Shown in pieces: positions 51,385-61,123 of a stretch of 64,000 nt of DNA. Made by a program: the position numbers and the translations under genes. This DNA comes from Paragemmobacter straminiformis (GTDB lineage Bacteria; Pseudomonadota; Alphaproteobacteria; Rhodobacterales; Rhodobacteraceae). Location of the stretch: NCBI RefSeq assembly GCF_014243445.1, contig NZ_JACLQD010000003.1, positions 186,001 to 250,000 on the forward strand, in the 5' to 3' direction. Each line of letters starts with the position of its first letter. The first letter of the stretch is position 1. Under the pieces are notes generated by a model. The model was not told the DNA's origin, ran no database searches, and saw nothing but the letters and a program-made list of their open reading frames with translations.

Positions 51385-52336
51385 ATTGTCCGGCCAAGGC
51401 GTGCGAGATCAGCTCGACCCGCTGTTGCAGCGTGTCGGGGTAAAGGTGGGCGTAGCGTTCGGTCATGCTGATGTGGTGGTGGCCCAGCAGCTTCTGCACC
51501 TCGTAGATCGTGGCGCCGTGGTTGATCAGGAAGCTGGCATAGGTGTGGCGCAGGTCGTGGATGCGCACCTCGCGCATGTTCAGACGGGTGCGGACACGAT
51601 CCCAAGCAAGGTGGAAGCTTTGGTAGGGCTTTTTCAGGTGCGGGTTCATGAACAGGTAGTCATCCGCCGCGATACCGAAGCCGAGCGTGGCCGTGCGCAG
51701 GCGGATGTCGTCGAGCAGTCGCACGGCGGCATCGTTCAGGATGATGCGGCGGGCGCGGCCGTTCTTCGAGATCGGCACGGTCCAGACGCGGCGCACCAGA
51801 TCGAATTCGCCCCACTTGGCAAGGCGGGCTTCCGAACTGCGCGCACCGGTCAGGATCAGCAGGTTGACGAACAGCCCGAGGTAGGGGTGGTTCTCGGTCT
51901 CGCAAGACCGGATCAGCCGCATCACTTCCTCGGATGACAGGAAGCGCTGCTTCGGGTCGCCCATCGGAATGCGGATCGAAATGCGCAATTCTTCCTTTGA
52001 TTTGCGCAAGACGCCCCATGTGCGGGCCACGTTCAGCACCCGTTTAAGGTAATTGATATGCTTGTTGATGGTGCCGGGTTTGTAATTCTTGCCGATATGG
52101 ATCGAAACCCAGTCGTCAAGAATCTGCGTGGTCAGCTGATTGATCTTGAAATGCCCGAGCGAGGCGCGGATGTGTTTGTTGAATACCAGCCTGTCCAATT
52201 CGGGACGGCGCTTCGTTATATTGGCATAGCCGATATAGCGATTGTCAAAAAACTCGGCCAGGGTCGGGTCGGCAAGGGGGGGTGGCTGGTCCTCGATGCG
52301 TGTGAGGTTTCTTTTGAAGACTTCCAGAATACCCAT
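51383..52336 (-). CDS. Tyrosine site-specific recombinase (integrase)
   Basis: A 317-residue phage-type integrase. A core-binding SAM-like region (about 25-130: ILDDWVSIHIGKNYKPGTIN) precedes the catalytic domain with Arg in LTGARSSEARLAKW, HDLRHTYASF, GHHHISMTERYAHL (His and Tyr nucleophile). All expected residues look intact. The stop codon TAA lies in the T tract of terminator 2. No cargo genes, excisionase or second recombinase are adjacent; upstream is a 362-bp AT-rich gap. It may be the remnant or core of an element inserted at the small-RNA terminator. Confidence 0.9.
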   Translation of the reverse strand: MGILEVFKRNLTRIEDQPPPLADPTLAEFFDNRYIGYANITKRRPELDRLVFNKHIRASLGHFKINQLTTQILDDWVSIHIGKNYKPGTINKHINYLKRVLNVARTWGVLRKSKEELRISIRIPMGDPKQRFLSSEEVMRLIRSCETENHPYLGLFVNLLILTGARSSEARLAKWGEFDLVRRVWTVPISKNGRARRIILNDAAVRLLDDIRLRTATLGFGIAADDYLFMNPHLKKPYQSFHLAWDRVRTRLNMREVRIHDLRHTYASFLINHGATIYEVQKLLGHHHISMTERYAHLYPDTLQQRVELISHALAGQ

Positions 52337-52698
52337 CGCTTCAGACCCATTCCCTGTGAACGCAACGTTCGCTGCCCTGATCGCACCGGTTTGTCACAGG
52401 CTTCAACCACCGACCTGTCGAAGGCCGCCGGATGGGATGGGCGAGTGAGTCGAATCGGTCACCGATTAAGGCGGGTTACGAATCTTATTATTCTGCAATT
52501 CGATTGTTTTATCAACATTAGACTGGGTTTATATATCTTTTGATTGCAATGGGCGCGAATCGTCAAAGCATTAAAACCCCGGATGCATCTGCATTCCGAA
52601 GGCACAGTCCGATATTTTAGTTAAAATATTCGCCCGCTTATTTAAGCCGCGAACGGGAAAGGAAACGCGGGCGGGAAAGACCCGCCCGCGTTGTCACA
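52337..52698. other. 362-bp AT-rich gap beside the integrase
   Basis: No gene found. The stretch from about 52460 to 52660 is markedly AT-richer than the rest of the window (runs such as TTTATATATCTTTTGATT). It contains a perfect ATATTTTA-GT-TAAAATAT palindrome at 52612-52629 and the porin 3 terminator at its right edge. It holds the integrase promoter region and could be residual mobile-element DNA or an attachment region. Confidence 0.6.
52664..52692 (-). terminator. Terminator of porin 3
   Basis: On the minus strand: AACGCGGGCGGG-TCTTT-CCCGCCCGCGTT, a 12-bp stem 7 nt after the porin stop, with an interrupted T tail (TCCTTT). Confidence 0.85.
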
Positions 52699-53736
52699 TC
52701 AGAATGCGAAGGTCAGGCCTGCATCCATCTTGGTGTCGCTCCAGTCGCCATCGTCGTTGAGGGCGTCATGCGACAGGCGGCTCAGGCCGGCCTGGGCCTT
52801 GGCACCACCGCCGAGGTCGTAGGACGCGCCCACGCCATAGCGGGTCGATTCCATGCCCCAGTCGGTGCCGTAGTAGTCATAGGCGACTTTGGCATGTGCG
52901 CCGAAAGCCGTCACCGACAGGGCGTCCATCGTGTAGGTGGCCGAAACGGCAACCTGCGTGCCGGTGGTCTTGTAGCCATTCGGCTCGTCCGGCAGGCCGT
53001 TGTAGGCTTCGCCCGAACCCATCGCGACGCGGCCTTTCAGGACCAGCGCGCCGAAGGTGGCGTCCGCACCCAGCGTCACTTGCGACGTCAGGTCGTTGCG
53101 CTCGGCATAGGTGTCTTCCGGATCGGTCGCATAGGCGTCGGCGCGGTCCGAGAACGAGTAGACGGCCTTGTCGCCACGCTCGATGGCGGCGCTGAAGCGG
53201 TAGTTGCCCATCTTGTACGATGCGGCGACCGAAGCGGCCTGCTTGGCGTTGCCGGTGTAGTTGGTGTCGCCGTCGATCTGGCCCATCGAGGCGGCAATCG
53301 TCAGGTCGCCCATCGTATAGGTGTACAGGGCCGAGGTGTCAGCTTCGCCAAGGAAGATGATTTCGTTCAGGTCGCCGTTGCCGGTGAAGCCGACGCCGTC
53401 AACCTGCCCGACCGTGGTCAGAGCGGCCGAATCGTTGTCGCCCATCGAGATCGAGCCGAAAGCGCCCGAAAGCGAAACGGTGCCAGCGGTGCCGCTGTTC
53501 GCGTCGCCGGCGTTGTCAGCGCGGAACGAAGCGCCGAAGGACAGGCCGCCATCGGTTTCGCCCGAAGCTGCAAAGTTCACGCGAGCGCGGCTCGAGAACT
53601 GGGTCTTGTTGGCGTCGTTGGTCGTGTCATAGGCATTGGTTATGCCCATGCGTGCCGAACCCGAAATCGTCACTTCGGCAGCGGCGAAGCCAGCGGTGCC
53701 GACCAGAACAGTGGTCGCAAGAAGACTCTTGTTCTG
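52699..53736 (-). pseudogene. Porin copy 3 lacking a start codon
   Basis: About 345 codons open to the stop, with strands and C-terminal Phe (LTFAF) like the two other porins. The signal-peptide codons KSLLATTVLVGTAGFAAA are intact and the DNA at 53669-53724 is identical over 56 bp to porin 1. But the position of the ATG holds CAG (53736-53734), and between an upstream in-frame TGA and the signal peptide there is no ATG, GTG or TTG. The first usable start, GTG 53673, would remove the signal peptide. Codon bias and the rest of the frame look functional, so the loss is recent or the copy is a silent reservoir. A sequencing error is possible. Confidence 0.75.
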
Positions 53737-53899
53737 CCCGGTTTCGGGCGTGGCTACTGTTGTCCTGCCGTCGGGAATCCGTGTTCAGGCCGCCATGTCG
53801 GCGCGTGCTTCGGGATATGCGCCCCGACCGGCTGACGGGCACTTGAGCGGGGGGGAAGTCGGCCTTAGGGTCTGGCGTCCCTGATGCCGGAGAATGAAG

Positions 53900-54688
53900 A
53901 TGAGTTTTACCCTCGCGACCTGGAACATCAACTCGGTGCGGCTGCGCGAAGGGTTGGTGGCGCGGCTGATGGCCGACGAGGGGCCGGACGTGCTGTGCTT
54001 GCAGGAATGCAAAAGCCCGGTCGAGAAAATCCCCGTCGAGACCTTCCGCAGCCTTGGCTACACCCACATGGTCGCGCGCGGGCAAAAGGGGTATAACGGC
54101 GTCGCCATCCTGTCGAAACTGCCGCTGGAAGATGCGGGCGGGCGCGATTACGCCGCATTGGGTCATGCGCGGCATGTGGCGGCGCGGCTGCCCAACGGCG
54201 TGGTGATCCACAATTGCTATGTTCCGGCGGGGGGCGACATTCCCGACCGCGCGGAAAACGAGAAATTCGGCCAGAAGCTCGATTTCCTGACCGAGATGCG
54301 GGACGAATTCTTTGCCGAACGGCCCGCGCGGTCGATTCTGGTCGGGGACCTCAACATCGCCCCGCGCGAGGATGACGTCTGGTCGCACAAGGCGCTGCTC
54401 AAGATCGTGTCGCACACGCCGGTCGAGGTAGAGCATCTGGGCGCGGTGATGGATGCGGGCAAATGGGTGGACGTGACGCGGCAGGATATCCCGCAGGGGC
54501 TGCTTTACAGCTGGTGGTCCTATCGCGCGGCGGATTGGGACACGGCCGACAAGGGGCGGCGGCTGGACCACATCTGGGCCACGCCCGACATTTCCGGCGC
54601 GGCGCATGGCAGCCGGATCCTGCGGCCCTGCCGTGGCTGGGAAGGCCCGAGCGACCACGTGCCGGTTTTTGCCTCGTTCGACCTTTGA
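53900..54688 (+). CDS. xthA: Exodeoxyribonuclease III
   Basis: A 262-residue AP endonuclease/3'-exonuclease of base-excision repair. Motifs of the exonuclease III fold: TLATWNINSVRLR at the N-terminus, the metal Glu in LCLQECKSP, HNCYVPAGG, VGDLNIAP (catalytic Asp/Asn) and the final SDHVPVFASF (Asp/His). ATG 53900 lies 7 nt after GGAG; the ATG two codons upstream is too close to it. It faces away from the porin copy across about 160 bp. Confidence 0.95.
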   Translation: MSFTLATWNINSVRLREGLVARLMADEGPDVLCLQECKSPVEKIPVETFRSLGYTHMVARGQKGYNGVAILSKLPLEDAGGRDYAALGHARHVAARLPNGVVIHNCYVPAGGDIPDRAENEKFGQKLDFLTEMRDEFFAERPARSILVGDLNIAPREDDVWSHKALLKIVSHTPVEVEHLGAVMDAGKWVDVTRQDIPQGLLYSWWSYRAADWDTADKGRRLDHIWATPDISGAAHGSRILRPCRGWEGPSDHVPVFASFDL

Positions 54689-54749
54689 GAGGGCTTTCGC
54701 GGGCCGCGCAATCTGCTAACCGGTTGCCCGAAGATTTGGAGAGAGTGCG

Positions 54750-55799
54750 ATGACGCATCTGTGGGTCAGGGCCGAGCAGCGCCCGAACGAGGAACGCGTG
54801 GGTCTGACGCCCGAAGGTGCTGCGGCGCTGGTCAGGGCGGGCATCCGCGTGACGGTCGAGCGGTCGTCGGTGCGGGCGATTCCGATCGATGGATATGTGG
54901 CGGCGGGCTGCGAGATCGTGGCCGAGAACCTGTGGCCCGAGGCACCAAGGGATGCGATCATCTTCGGGCTGAAGGAGTTGCCCGAGGATGGCACGCCGCT
55001 GGTCCACAAGCACATCATGTTCGGCCATGCCTACAAGGGGCAGCCTGCGGGGCGCGAGCTGCTCAAGCGGTTCAAGGCGGGCGGAGGGACGCTGTATGAT
55101 CTGGAATATCTGGTCGATGAAAGCGGGCGTCGTGTCGCGGCCTTCGGCTATTGGGCAGGGTTCGCGGGGGCTGCGGTCGCGCTGAAATGCTGGGCGGCGC
55201 AGCAGCGCGGAACCATCGCGGGGCCGGTTGCGAAATACCCCGGAACGGGCGCGCTGATCGCCGATTTGCAGCGCGAACTGGGCGATGCGGCGCGGCCTGC
55301 GGCGATTGTCATCGGTGCCTTGGGGCGCGTGGGGACGGGGGCTTCGGACCTGTGTTCGCAGATGGGTGTTGCTGTCACGAAATGGGACATGGCCGAAACG
55401 GCAAGCGGCGGGCCCTTTCCGCAGGTGTTGCAGCACGAGATTTTCCTCAACTGCATCCTCGCCCGTCCGGGCTGCCCGGTTTTCGTTCCGGCAAGTGCCA
55501 AGACCGATGCGCGCAGGCTGACGGTGATCGGGGATATCGCCTGCGACCCGACCTCGGATTTCTCGCCCATCAAGGTCTATGACCGCGCGACCGATTGGGA
55601 CGCGCCCGCGCTGCGCGTGGCAGAGAACCCGCCGCTCGACGTGACGGCCATCGACAACCTGCCGTCGCTTCTGCCGGTGGAAAGCAGCGAGGATTACGCG
55701 GCGCAACTGTTGCCGAGCCTGCTGACGCTGCGCGATCTGGGCGCGGGCGTCTGGGGGCGGGCAAAGGTGGAATACGACCGTCACATCGCCACGGTGTGA
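54750..55799 (+). CDS. Saccharopine dehydrogenase (lysine-forming type, LYS1-like)
   Basis: A 349-residue protein of the alanine dehydrogenase/saccharopine dehydrogenase fold. LWVRAEQRPNEERVGLTPEG at the N-terminus and FGHAYKGQPAGRELLKRF with a catalytic-type Lys/His are typical of LYS1-like enzymes, which interconvert saccharopine with lysine and 2-oxoglutarate. The NAD fold is AIVIGALGRVGTGASDLC (about 189-206). It pairs with the next gene, which acts on the other half of saccharopine. In bacteria the pair may serve lysine breakdown; direction cannot be told from sequence. Confidence 0.88.
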   Translation: MTHLWVRAEQRPNEERVGLTPEGAAALVRAGIRVTVERSSVRAIPIDGYVAAGCEIVAENLWPEAPRDAIIFGLKELPEDGTPLVHKHIMFGHAYKGQPAGRELLKRFKAGGGTLYDLEYLVDESGRRVAAFGYWAGFAGAAVALKCWAAQQRGTIAGPVAKYPGTGALIADLQRELGDAARPAAIVIGALGRVGTGASDLCSQMGVAVTKWDMAETASGGPFPQVLQHEIFLNCILARPGCPVFVPASAKTDARRLTVIGDIACDPTSDFSPIKVYDRATDWDAPALRVAENPPLDVTAIDNLPSLLPVESSEDYAAQLLPSLLTLRDLGAGVWGRAKVEYDRHIATV

Positions 55800-55808
55800 C
55801 GGTTTCAG

Positions 55809-55870
55809 GCAAATTCCTTGGAAGGAATTTGCAAAAATCTTCATAGATTTTTGCGGGGCGACGCGCCCCG
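55809..55870. repeat. Three stacked perfect hairpins between the saccharopine genes
   Basis: GCAAATTCCTT-GG-AAGGAATTTGC (55809-55832), CAAAAATCT-TCAT-AGATTTTTG (55832-55853) and CGGGGCG-ACG-CGCCCCG (55854-55870) are contiguous. The first resembles the GCAAATCCTG/CAGGATTTGC hairpin at 26386-26408. They fill most of the 86-bp gap in what is otherwise a likely operon. Confidence 0.85.
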
Positions 55871-55885
55871 AGGGGAGACGAGGAC

Positions 55886-57028
55886 ATGACGATTCATTGG
55901 TGCGGCACGGGGCTGTCGAGTGTGCCGGGTCTGCGGCGGCTGATCGAGGGCGGGCACAAGGTTGTGGTCTGGAACCGCACCGTCGGGAAGGCGCGCGAAG
56001 CGGTGGGCGACCTGACGGATGACATCCGCGCCTACAGCCTCGACGCGCTGCGCGATGCCTTGCAGGCGGGGGATGTGGCAATCTCGATGCTGCCGGCCGA
56101 CCAGCATGTCGGGATTGCGAAGGTCTGTCTTGAGAAGGGGGCGCATTTCGTCTCGTCCAGCTACATCGCGCCCGAGATGCGCGCGCTGGATGCCGAATTC
56201 CGCGCCAAGGGTCTGGCAAGCGTGAACGAGGTCGGGCTGGACCCCGGCATCGACCATCTGATGGCGCATGATCTGGTGGCGCGCTATCGGGCGTCAAAGG
56301 CGTTCCACCCCGACAACGTGCTGTCCTTCACCTCTTATTGCGGGGGGGTGCCCAAGGTGGCGAACCCGTTCCGCTACAAATTCTCGTGGTCGCCGCTGGG
56401 CGTGCTGAAGGCGCTGCGGTCGCCGTCGCGGTCGCTGAAGAACTTTGCCGAGTTCAAGGTGAACCGCCCCTGGGATGCGATCACCAGCTATGACGCGGCC
56501 TTGCCGACCCCCGAGAGCTTCGAGGTCTACCCGAACCGCGATTCCTATCCCTTCATGCAGGATTACCGCTTCGATCCGGCGTGGAAGGTGCGCGATTTCG
56601 TGCGCGGGACGATCCGTCTGAACGGCTGGGCCGAGGCATGGACGCCCGTGTTCCGCGAGATCGAGACGCTGGAAGGACCGGCGGGCGATGCGCGTCTGGC
56701 CGAGATGGCTGCCGAGTTCTGGGCCAACAATTCCTATGACGAGGGCGAGGCCGACCGCGTGGTCTTGTTCGTGTCGCTCAGGGCCGAGCGCGACGGGAAA
56801 ACCGTCTGGCACGAGGAGTGGACGATGGACGCATGGGGCGATGCGCGCGGCACGGCGATGGCGCGTCTGGTGTCGGTGCCGGTGTCGCTGGCCGTGGAAT
56901 CGGTCCTGTCGGGGGAATTGGGGGCCGGTGTCCACGCCGCCCCGCATGACCCTGCGCTGATCGGCAAATGGATGGGCCAGATCGCGGGGCTGGCGCAATA
57001 TCTGGAGCGCGTCGACCATCTGGCGTGA
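55886..57028 (+). CDS. Saccharopine dehydrogenase (glutamate-forming type)-like protein
   Basis: A 380-residue protein of the LYS9-like saccharopine dehydrogenase group: TIHWCGTGLSSVPGLRRLIE as the Rossmann start, HFVSSSYIAPEMRALD, and NEVGLDPGIDHLMAHDL, the strongest family signature. It would split saccharopine into glutamate and aminoadipate semialdehyde. It follows the LYS1-like gene after the hairpin set and precedes a terminator at 57106. A related reductase or homospermidine-synthase-like role is possible but less likely. Confidence 0.86.
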   Translation: MTIHWCGTGLSSVPGLRRLIEGGHKVVVWNRTVGKAREAVGDLTDDIRAYSLDALRDALQAGDVAISMLPADQHVGIAKVCLEKGAHFVSSSYIAPEMRALDAEFRAKGLASVNEVGLDPGIDHLMAHDLVARYRASKAFHPDNVLSFTSYCGGVPKVANPFRYKFSWSPLGVLKALRSPSRSLKNFAEFKVNRPWDAITSYDAALPTPESFEVYPNRDSYPFMQDYRFDPAWKVRDFVRGTIRLNGWAEAWTPVFREIETLEGPAGDARLAEMAAEFWANNSYDEGEADRVVLFVSLRAERDGKTVWHEEWTMDAWGDARGTAMARLVSVPVSLAVESVLSGELGAGVHAAPHDPALIGKWMGQIAGLAQYLERVDHLA

Positions 57029-57060
57029 AACGGGGGGCGCGCGCCGTCCCTTGGCGCGGG

Positions 57061-57136
57061 GCCAAGGCCCCCTCCCCCGAGGATTTGATGACAGAAAATC
57101 CATTGGACCGGCTTGTCGGGTGACAGGCCGGTCTTT
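57061..57136 (+). terminator. Terminator after the saccharopine pair, with element half-site
   Basis: GACCGGCTTGTC-GGGT-GACAGGCCGGTC (57106-57133, one G-U pair) followed by TTT. Just before it, CCCCCGAGGATTTG (57075-57088) matches one arm of the dispersed palindrome family. Confidence 0.85.
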
Positions 57137-57201
57137 CGTTGCGTAAGATCGGGAAGGGACTCGGGGGTGAACAATCCGGGCCGGGGCAGGTGGGGGCGCG
57201 C

Positions 57202-58896
57202 ATGGCGGGCGGCTTGAGGCAAAGGCTTGGCAACCGGATCGCCCTTTGGCGGGCGGGGCGGGTGCGTGCCGCGACCGGCTTCACCTCGCAGCCCGAGCCG
57301 AGGTCTATCGGCACATTCGCGCGCGGGCGGCAGTTGATTGCCGGAAATTTCCTGTTCGCGGGGCATCTGGTCGAGGCGCGGGATACCTCGATCTGGGCGT
57401 TGCGCGCGCCGGATGCGGCCTTTGCCGCCGAGGTGCAGGGGTTCGGCTGGCTGGATGATCTGGCTGCCGTGGGGGATGCTGCGGCGCGAAAGCGGGCGCA
57501 GGCTTGGACATTCGAATGGATCGCGTCGCAGGGGCGCGGGCAGGGCGCGGGCTGGACGCCCGACCTGACGGGGCGGCGGCTGATCCGGTGGATCAACCAC
57601 GCGGTGCTGTTGCTTCAGGGGCAGGACAGGGCGGCGCAGGCGGCCTATTTCAGGGCGCTGACGGTGCAGGTGGCCTATCTGTCGCGGCAATGGCGGCAGG
57701 CGGCGGCGGGCCTTGCGCGGTTCGAGGCGCTGACGGGGCTGATCGTGGCGGGGTTGGCGCTCGAGGGGGTGCAGGGGCAGGTGGCCCCCGCGCTGTCGGC
57801 GCTGGCCCGCGACTGCCTGCGCGAGGTGGACAGCGAAGGCGGCATCGCCACGCGCAACCCCGAGGAATTGCTCGAAGTGTTCACGCTGCTGAACTGGGCC
57901 GAGATGGCCCTGTCCGAGGCGGGGCGGGCGGTGCCTGCGGAATTGACGGGCGCGATCGAGCGGATCGCTCCGGTGCTGCGGGCGCTGCGCCATGCCGATG
58001 GCGGGCTGGCGCGGTTCCACGGCGGCGGGCGGGGCCTTGAGGGGCGGCTTGACATGGCGCTGGCCAATGCGGGGGTGCGGCGCGCGGTCGGGCATGAACC
58101 GGCGATGGGCTTCGCGCGGCTGGCGGCAGGGCGGACGACCGTGATCGTCGATGCCGCCCCGCCCGCGCCGGTGGGCCACGCCTCGACACTTGCCTTCGAG
58201 ATGACCTCGGGTCGGCGGCCCGTGGTGGTGAATTGCGGATCGGGCAAGCCCTTTGGCGCGGAATGGGAACTGGCGGGGCGGGCCACGGCGTCGCATTCGG
58301 TGCTGTCGCTTGACGGGGTGTCGTCGTCGCGCATGGGGCGGGATGGCGGCGCGCTGGCCGAACGGGCGGGCGTTCCGGTCTGCCAGATGGTCAGTGACGG
58401 GGCGGGGCACCACCATTCGGGCGAGCATACCGGCTGGTCGGTGACGCATGGCCTGCGCCACGCAAGGGTGCTGAGCCTTGACGGGCAGGGGCGGCGGCTG
58501 ACGGGGACGGATACGCTGGTTGCTGAAACCCCCGGCGAACAGAAACGCTTCCGGCAGATGATGGCGAACCGGCCCGAGGGTGTCGGCTTTGCCATCCGCT
58601 TCCACCTGCACCCCGATGTCGATGCGACCATCGACCTTGGCGGAACGGCGGTGTCCCTGGCGCTGAAGTCGGGCGAGATCTGGGTGTTCCGGCACGACGG
58701 GCGCACAAAATTGACGCTCGAGGCTTCGGTTCATCTGGAAAAAGGGCGTTTGCAGCCCCGACCTGCGCGTCAGATCGTCCTTTCGGGGGTGACGGACGGT
58801 TTCGAGATGCGGATCGGCTGGACCTTGGCCAAGGCACAGGATACTCCGCTGGCCATCCGCGATCTGGACCGCGAGGATTTGCCGGTTCCGGTCTGA
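57202..58896 (+). CDS. Heparinase II/III-like protein
   Basis: A 564-residue protein with an alpha-toroid N-terminal half ([16 protein letters not shown]...) and a C-terminal beta-sandwich lyase-like domain (about 330-540) containing [34 protein letters not shown] and [11 protein letters not shown]. The heparinase II/III family cleaves acidic polysaccharides; a Rhodobacterales member of this kind sits next to purH and has no proven substrate. No signal peptide is clear on ATG 57202. It may act on a surface or storage polysaccharide. Confidence 0.85.
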   Translation: MAGGLRQRLGNRIALWRAGRVRAATGFTSQPEPRSIGTFARGRQLIAGNFLFAGHLVEARDTSIWALRAPDAAFAAEVQGFGWLDDLAAVGDAAARKRAQAWTFEWIASQGRGQGAGWTPDLTGRRLIRWINHAVLLLQGQDRAAQAAYFRALTVQVAYLSRQWRQAAAGLARFEALTGLIVAGLALEGVQGQVAPALSALARDCLREVDSEGGIATRNPEELLEVFTLLNWAEMALSEAGRAVPAELTGAIERIAPVLRALRHADGGLARFHGGGRGLEGRLDMALANAGVRRAVGHEPAMGFARLAAGRTTVIVDAAPPAPVGHASTLAFEMTSGRRPVVVNCGSGKPFGAEWELAGRATASHSVLSLDGVSSSRMGRDGGALAERAGVPVCQMVSDGAGHHHSGEHTGWSVTHGLRHARVLSLDGQGRRLTGTDTLVAETPGEQKRFRQMMANRPEGVGFAIRFHLHPDVDATIDLGGTAVSLALKSGEIWVFRHDGRTKLTLEASVHLEKGRLQPRPARQIVLSGVTDGFEMRIGWTLAKAQDTPLAIRDLDREDLPVPV

Positions 58897-58925
58897 GTTC
58901 CGTCGTTGCTGGAGGGCCTACCCCG

Positions 58926-60512
58926 ATGACCAACCTTGTTCCCATTGGCCGTGCGTTGATTTCGGTTTCCGACAAGACGGGATTGCTTGATCTGGCAAGG
59001 GCGCTGGCGGCGCGTGGGGTCGAGCTGATCTCGACCGGCGGCACGTCGGGGATGCTGCGCACGGCGGGCCTGACGGTGCGCGATGTGTCCGAGGTGACGG
59101 GCTTTCCCGAGATGATGGACGGGCGGGTCAAGACGCTGCACCCGAATGTGCATGGCGCGCTTCTGGCGCTGCGGGATGATGACGAGCATCTGCTGGCGAT
59201 GGCCGCGCACGGGATCGAGCCGATCGATCTGCTCATCGTGAACCTGTATCCCTTTGAGGAAACGGTGGCCAAGGGGGCGGACCACGCGACCTGCATCGAG
59301 AACATCGACATCGGCGGGCCTGCGATGATCCGCGCGGCGTCGAAGAACCACAAGTTCGTGACCGTGCTGACCGACCCTGCCGATTACCAGCCCTTGCTCG
59401 ACCAGTTGGCCGCGCATGACGGGGCGACGACGATGGCTTTCCGCCAGAAGATGGCGCTGACGGCCTATTCCAAGACGGCGGCCTATGATGCGGCGGTGTC
59501 GAACTGGCTGGCGGGCGAGATCGGTGAAAAGACGCCGCGCTACAAATCCTTTGCCGGAAAGCTGGCGCAGGGGCTGCGCTATGGCGAGAACCCGCATCAG
59601 GCGGCGGCCTTCTATGTCGACGGATCGAAGCGCGACGGGGTTTCGACCGCGCGGCAATGGCAGGGCAAGGAATTGTCCTACAACAACATCAACGACACGG
59701 ACGCGGCCTTTGAGCTGGTGGCCGAGTTTGCGGGCGATGCGCCGGCTTGCGCGATCATCAAGCATGCCAATCCCTGCGGCGTGGCCGTGGGCGCAACTTT
59801 GGCCGAGGCCTATGCCCGCGCCTATGACTGCGACCGCACCAGCGCCTTTGGCGGAATCGTGGCGCTGAACCAGCCGCTCGATGCCGAGACGGCCGAGAAG
59901 ATCGTCGAGATCTTTACCGAGGTCGTCATCGCTCCGGGTGCCAGCGATGCCGCGCGGGCGATCTTTGCCGCCAAGAAGAACCTGCGCCTGCTGACCACGG
60001 CGGGCCTGCCCGATGCGCGGTCGCCCGGAACGGCGTTCAAACAGGTGGCGGGCGGCTTTCTGGTGCAGGACCGCGACGCCGGGGCGTTGAACCCGCGCGA
60101 TCTGAAGGTGGTGACCAAACGCGCGCCGACCGATGCGGAAATGGCCGATCTGTTGTTTGCGTGGAAGGTGGCCAAGCACGTGAAGTCGAACGCCATCATC
60201 TATGTGAAGGGCGGGGCCACGGTGGGCGTGGGCGCGGGGCAGATGAGCCGGATCGACAGCACCCGCATCGCGGCGCGCAAATCGCAGGACATGGCCGAGG
60301 CGCTGGGGCTGTCGCAGCCGCTGACCATCGGGTCTGTCGTCGCGTCCGACGCGTTCTTTCCCTTTGCCGACGGGCTGGTTGCCGCGGCCGAGGCCGGGGC
60401 GACGGCGATCATCCAGCCCGGCGGGTCGATGCGCGACGAGGATGTGATCGCGGCGGCGGATGCGGCGGGGCTGGCGATGGTCTTTACCGGCATGCGCCAT
60501 TTCCGGCACTGA
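58926..60512 (+). CDS. purH: Bifunctional AICAR transformylase/IMP cyclohydrolase PurH
   Basis: A 528-residue enzyme for the last two steps of IMP synthesis. The cyclohydrolase half begins [19 protein letters not shown] with [13 protein letters not shown] near residue 65; the transformylase half has [28 protein letters not shown] (catalytic Lys-His) and the C-terminal [14 protein letters not shown] and GMRHFRH. Start ATG 58926 is 29 bp after the heparinase-like gene, and lspA follows after 13 bp. Confidence 0.97.
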   Translation: MTNLVPIGRALISVSDKTGLLDLARALAARGVELISTGGTSGMLRTAGLTVRDVSEVTGFPEMMDGRVKTLHPNVHGALLALRDDDEHLLAMAAHGIEPIDLLIVNLYPFEETVAKGADHATCIENIDIGGPAMIRAASKNHKFVTVLTDPADYQPLLDQLAAHDGATTMAFRQKMALTAYSKTAAYDAAVSNWLAGEIGEKTPRYKSFAGKLAQGLRYGENPHQAAAFYVDGSKRDGVSTARQWQGKELSYNNINDTDAAFELVAEFAGDAPACAIIKHANPCGVAVGATLAEAYARAYDCDRTSAFGGIVALNQPLDAETAEKIVEIFTEVVIAPGASDAARAIFAAKKNLRLLTTAGLPDARSPGTAFKQVAGGFLVQDRDAGALNPRDLKVVTKRAPTDAEMADLLFAWKVAKHVKSNAIIYVKGGATVGVGAGQMSRIDSTRIAARKSQDMAEALGLSQPLTIGSVVASDAFFPFADGLVAAAEAGATAIIQPGGSMRDEDVIAAADAAGLAMVFTGMRHFRH

Positions 60513-60525
60513 CAGGGAGGCGGGA

Positions 60526-61038
60526 ATGCGGCTTGCGGCTTGGGTGACGGGGGCGGTTTTCGCGCTGGATCAGGTGACCAAGGTTCTGGTGGTTCAGGTC
60601 CTGGGCCTGATCGACCGCGGGGGAATCGATGTCCTGCCGCCCTTCCTCGTGTTCCGCATGGCGTGGAATCGGGGCATCAACTTCGGCCTTTTTGCCGGCG
60701 ATGCCGAGGTGATGCGCTGGATTCTCATCGCCGTGGCGCTGGCCGTTTCTGTCTGGGTCTGGCTTTGGGTGCGGCGCGAGGGCGCGGGGCGCTGGCAACA
60801 GATATCGGCGGGGCTGCTGATCGGCGGGGCGCTGGGCAATGTCGTGGACCGCGTGATCTATGGCGCCGTGGCCGATTTTCTGAACATGTCCTGCTGCGGG
60901 ATCGAGAATCCCTATGCCTTCAACGTGGCCGATGTGGCGATTTTTGCGGGTGCATTGGGTTTGGTGCTGTTTTCCGGACAGGATAAGACCGATAAGGCGA
61001 AGAAGCGGGCGGCATTGCGAAGCAAGCTGCGCAAGTGA
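60526..61038 (+). CDS. lspA: Lipoprotein signal peptidase LspA
   Basis: A 170-residue inner-membrane aspartyl protease that cleaves lipoprotein signal peptides. Four membrane segments are visible; the catalytic Asp pair is in [10 protein letters not shown] and [10 protein letters not shown] near residues 107 and 127, and the NRGINFGLF motif is present. ATG 60526 has GGGAGG upstream; a longer frame from 60460 overlaps purH without support. The basic C-terminus [12 protein letters not shown] is cytoplasmic. It would process the LptE, DUF3576 and DUF3035 lipoproteins of this window. Confidence 0.95.
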   Translation: MRLAAWVTGAVFALDQVTKVLVVQVLGLIDRGGIDVLPPFLVFRMAWNRGINFGLFAGDAEVMRWILIAVALAVSVWVWLWVRREGAGRWQQISAGLLIGGALGNVVDRVIYGAVADFLNMSCCGIENPYAFNVADVAIFAGALGLVLFSGQDKTDKAKKRAALRSKLRK

Positions 61039-61123
61039 CGGGTCTTGCCAAGGGCGGAAAGACCCCGTGACGCGCGGGATGCGATGCGCTAAGACGGGGC
61101 GAACGGGTTTGACGGAGGCGGGA

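Noticed and set aside
51383-52336. Prophage
   Set aside because: No structural, lysis, replication or repressor genes accompany the recombinase.
53627-54658. Minus-strand frame spanning xthA and the porin 3 leader as a possible source of the missing porin start
   Set aside because: It is in a different frame from the porin and antisense to xthA, so it cannot supply a start for the porin.
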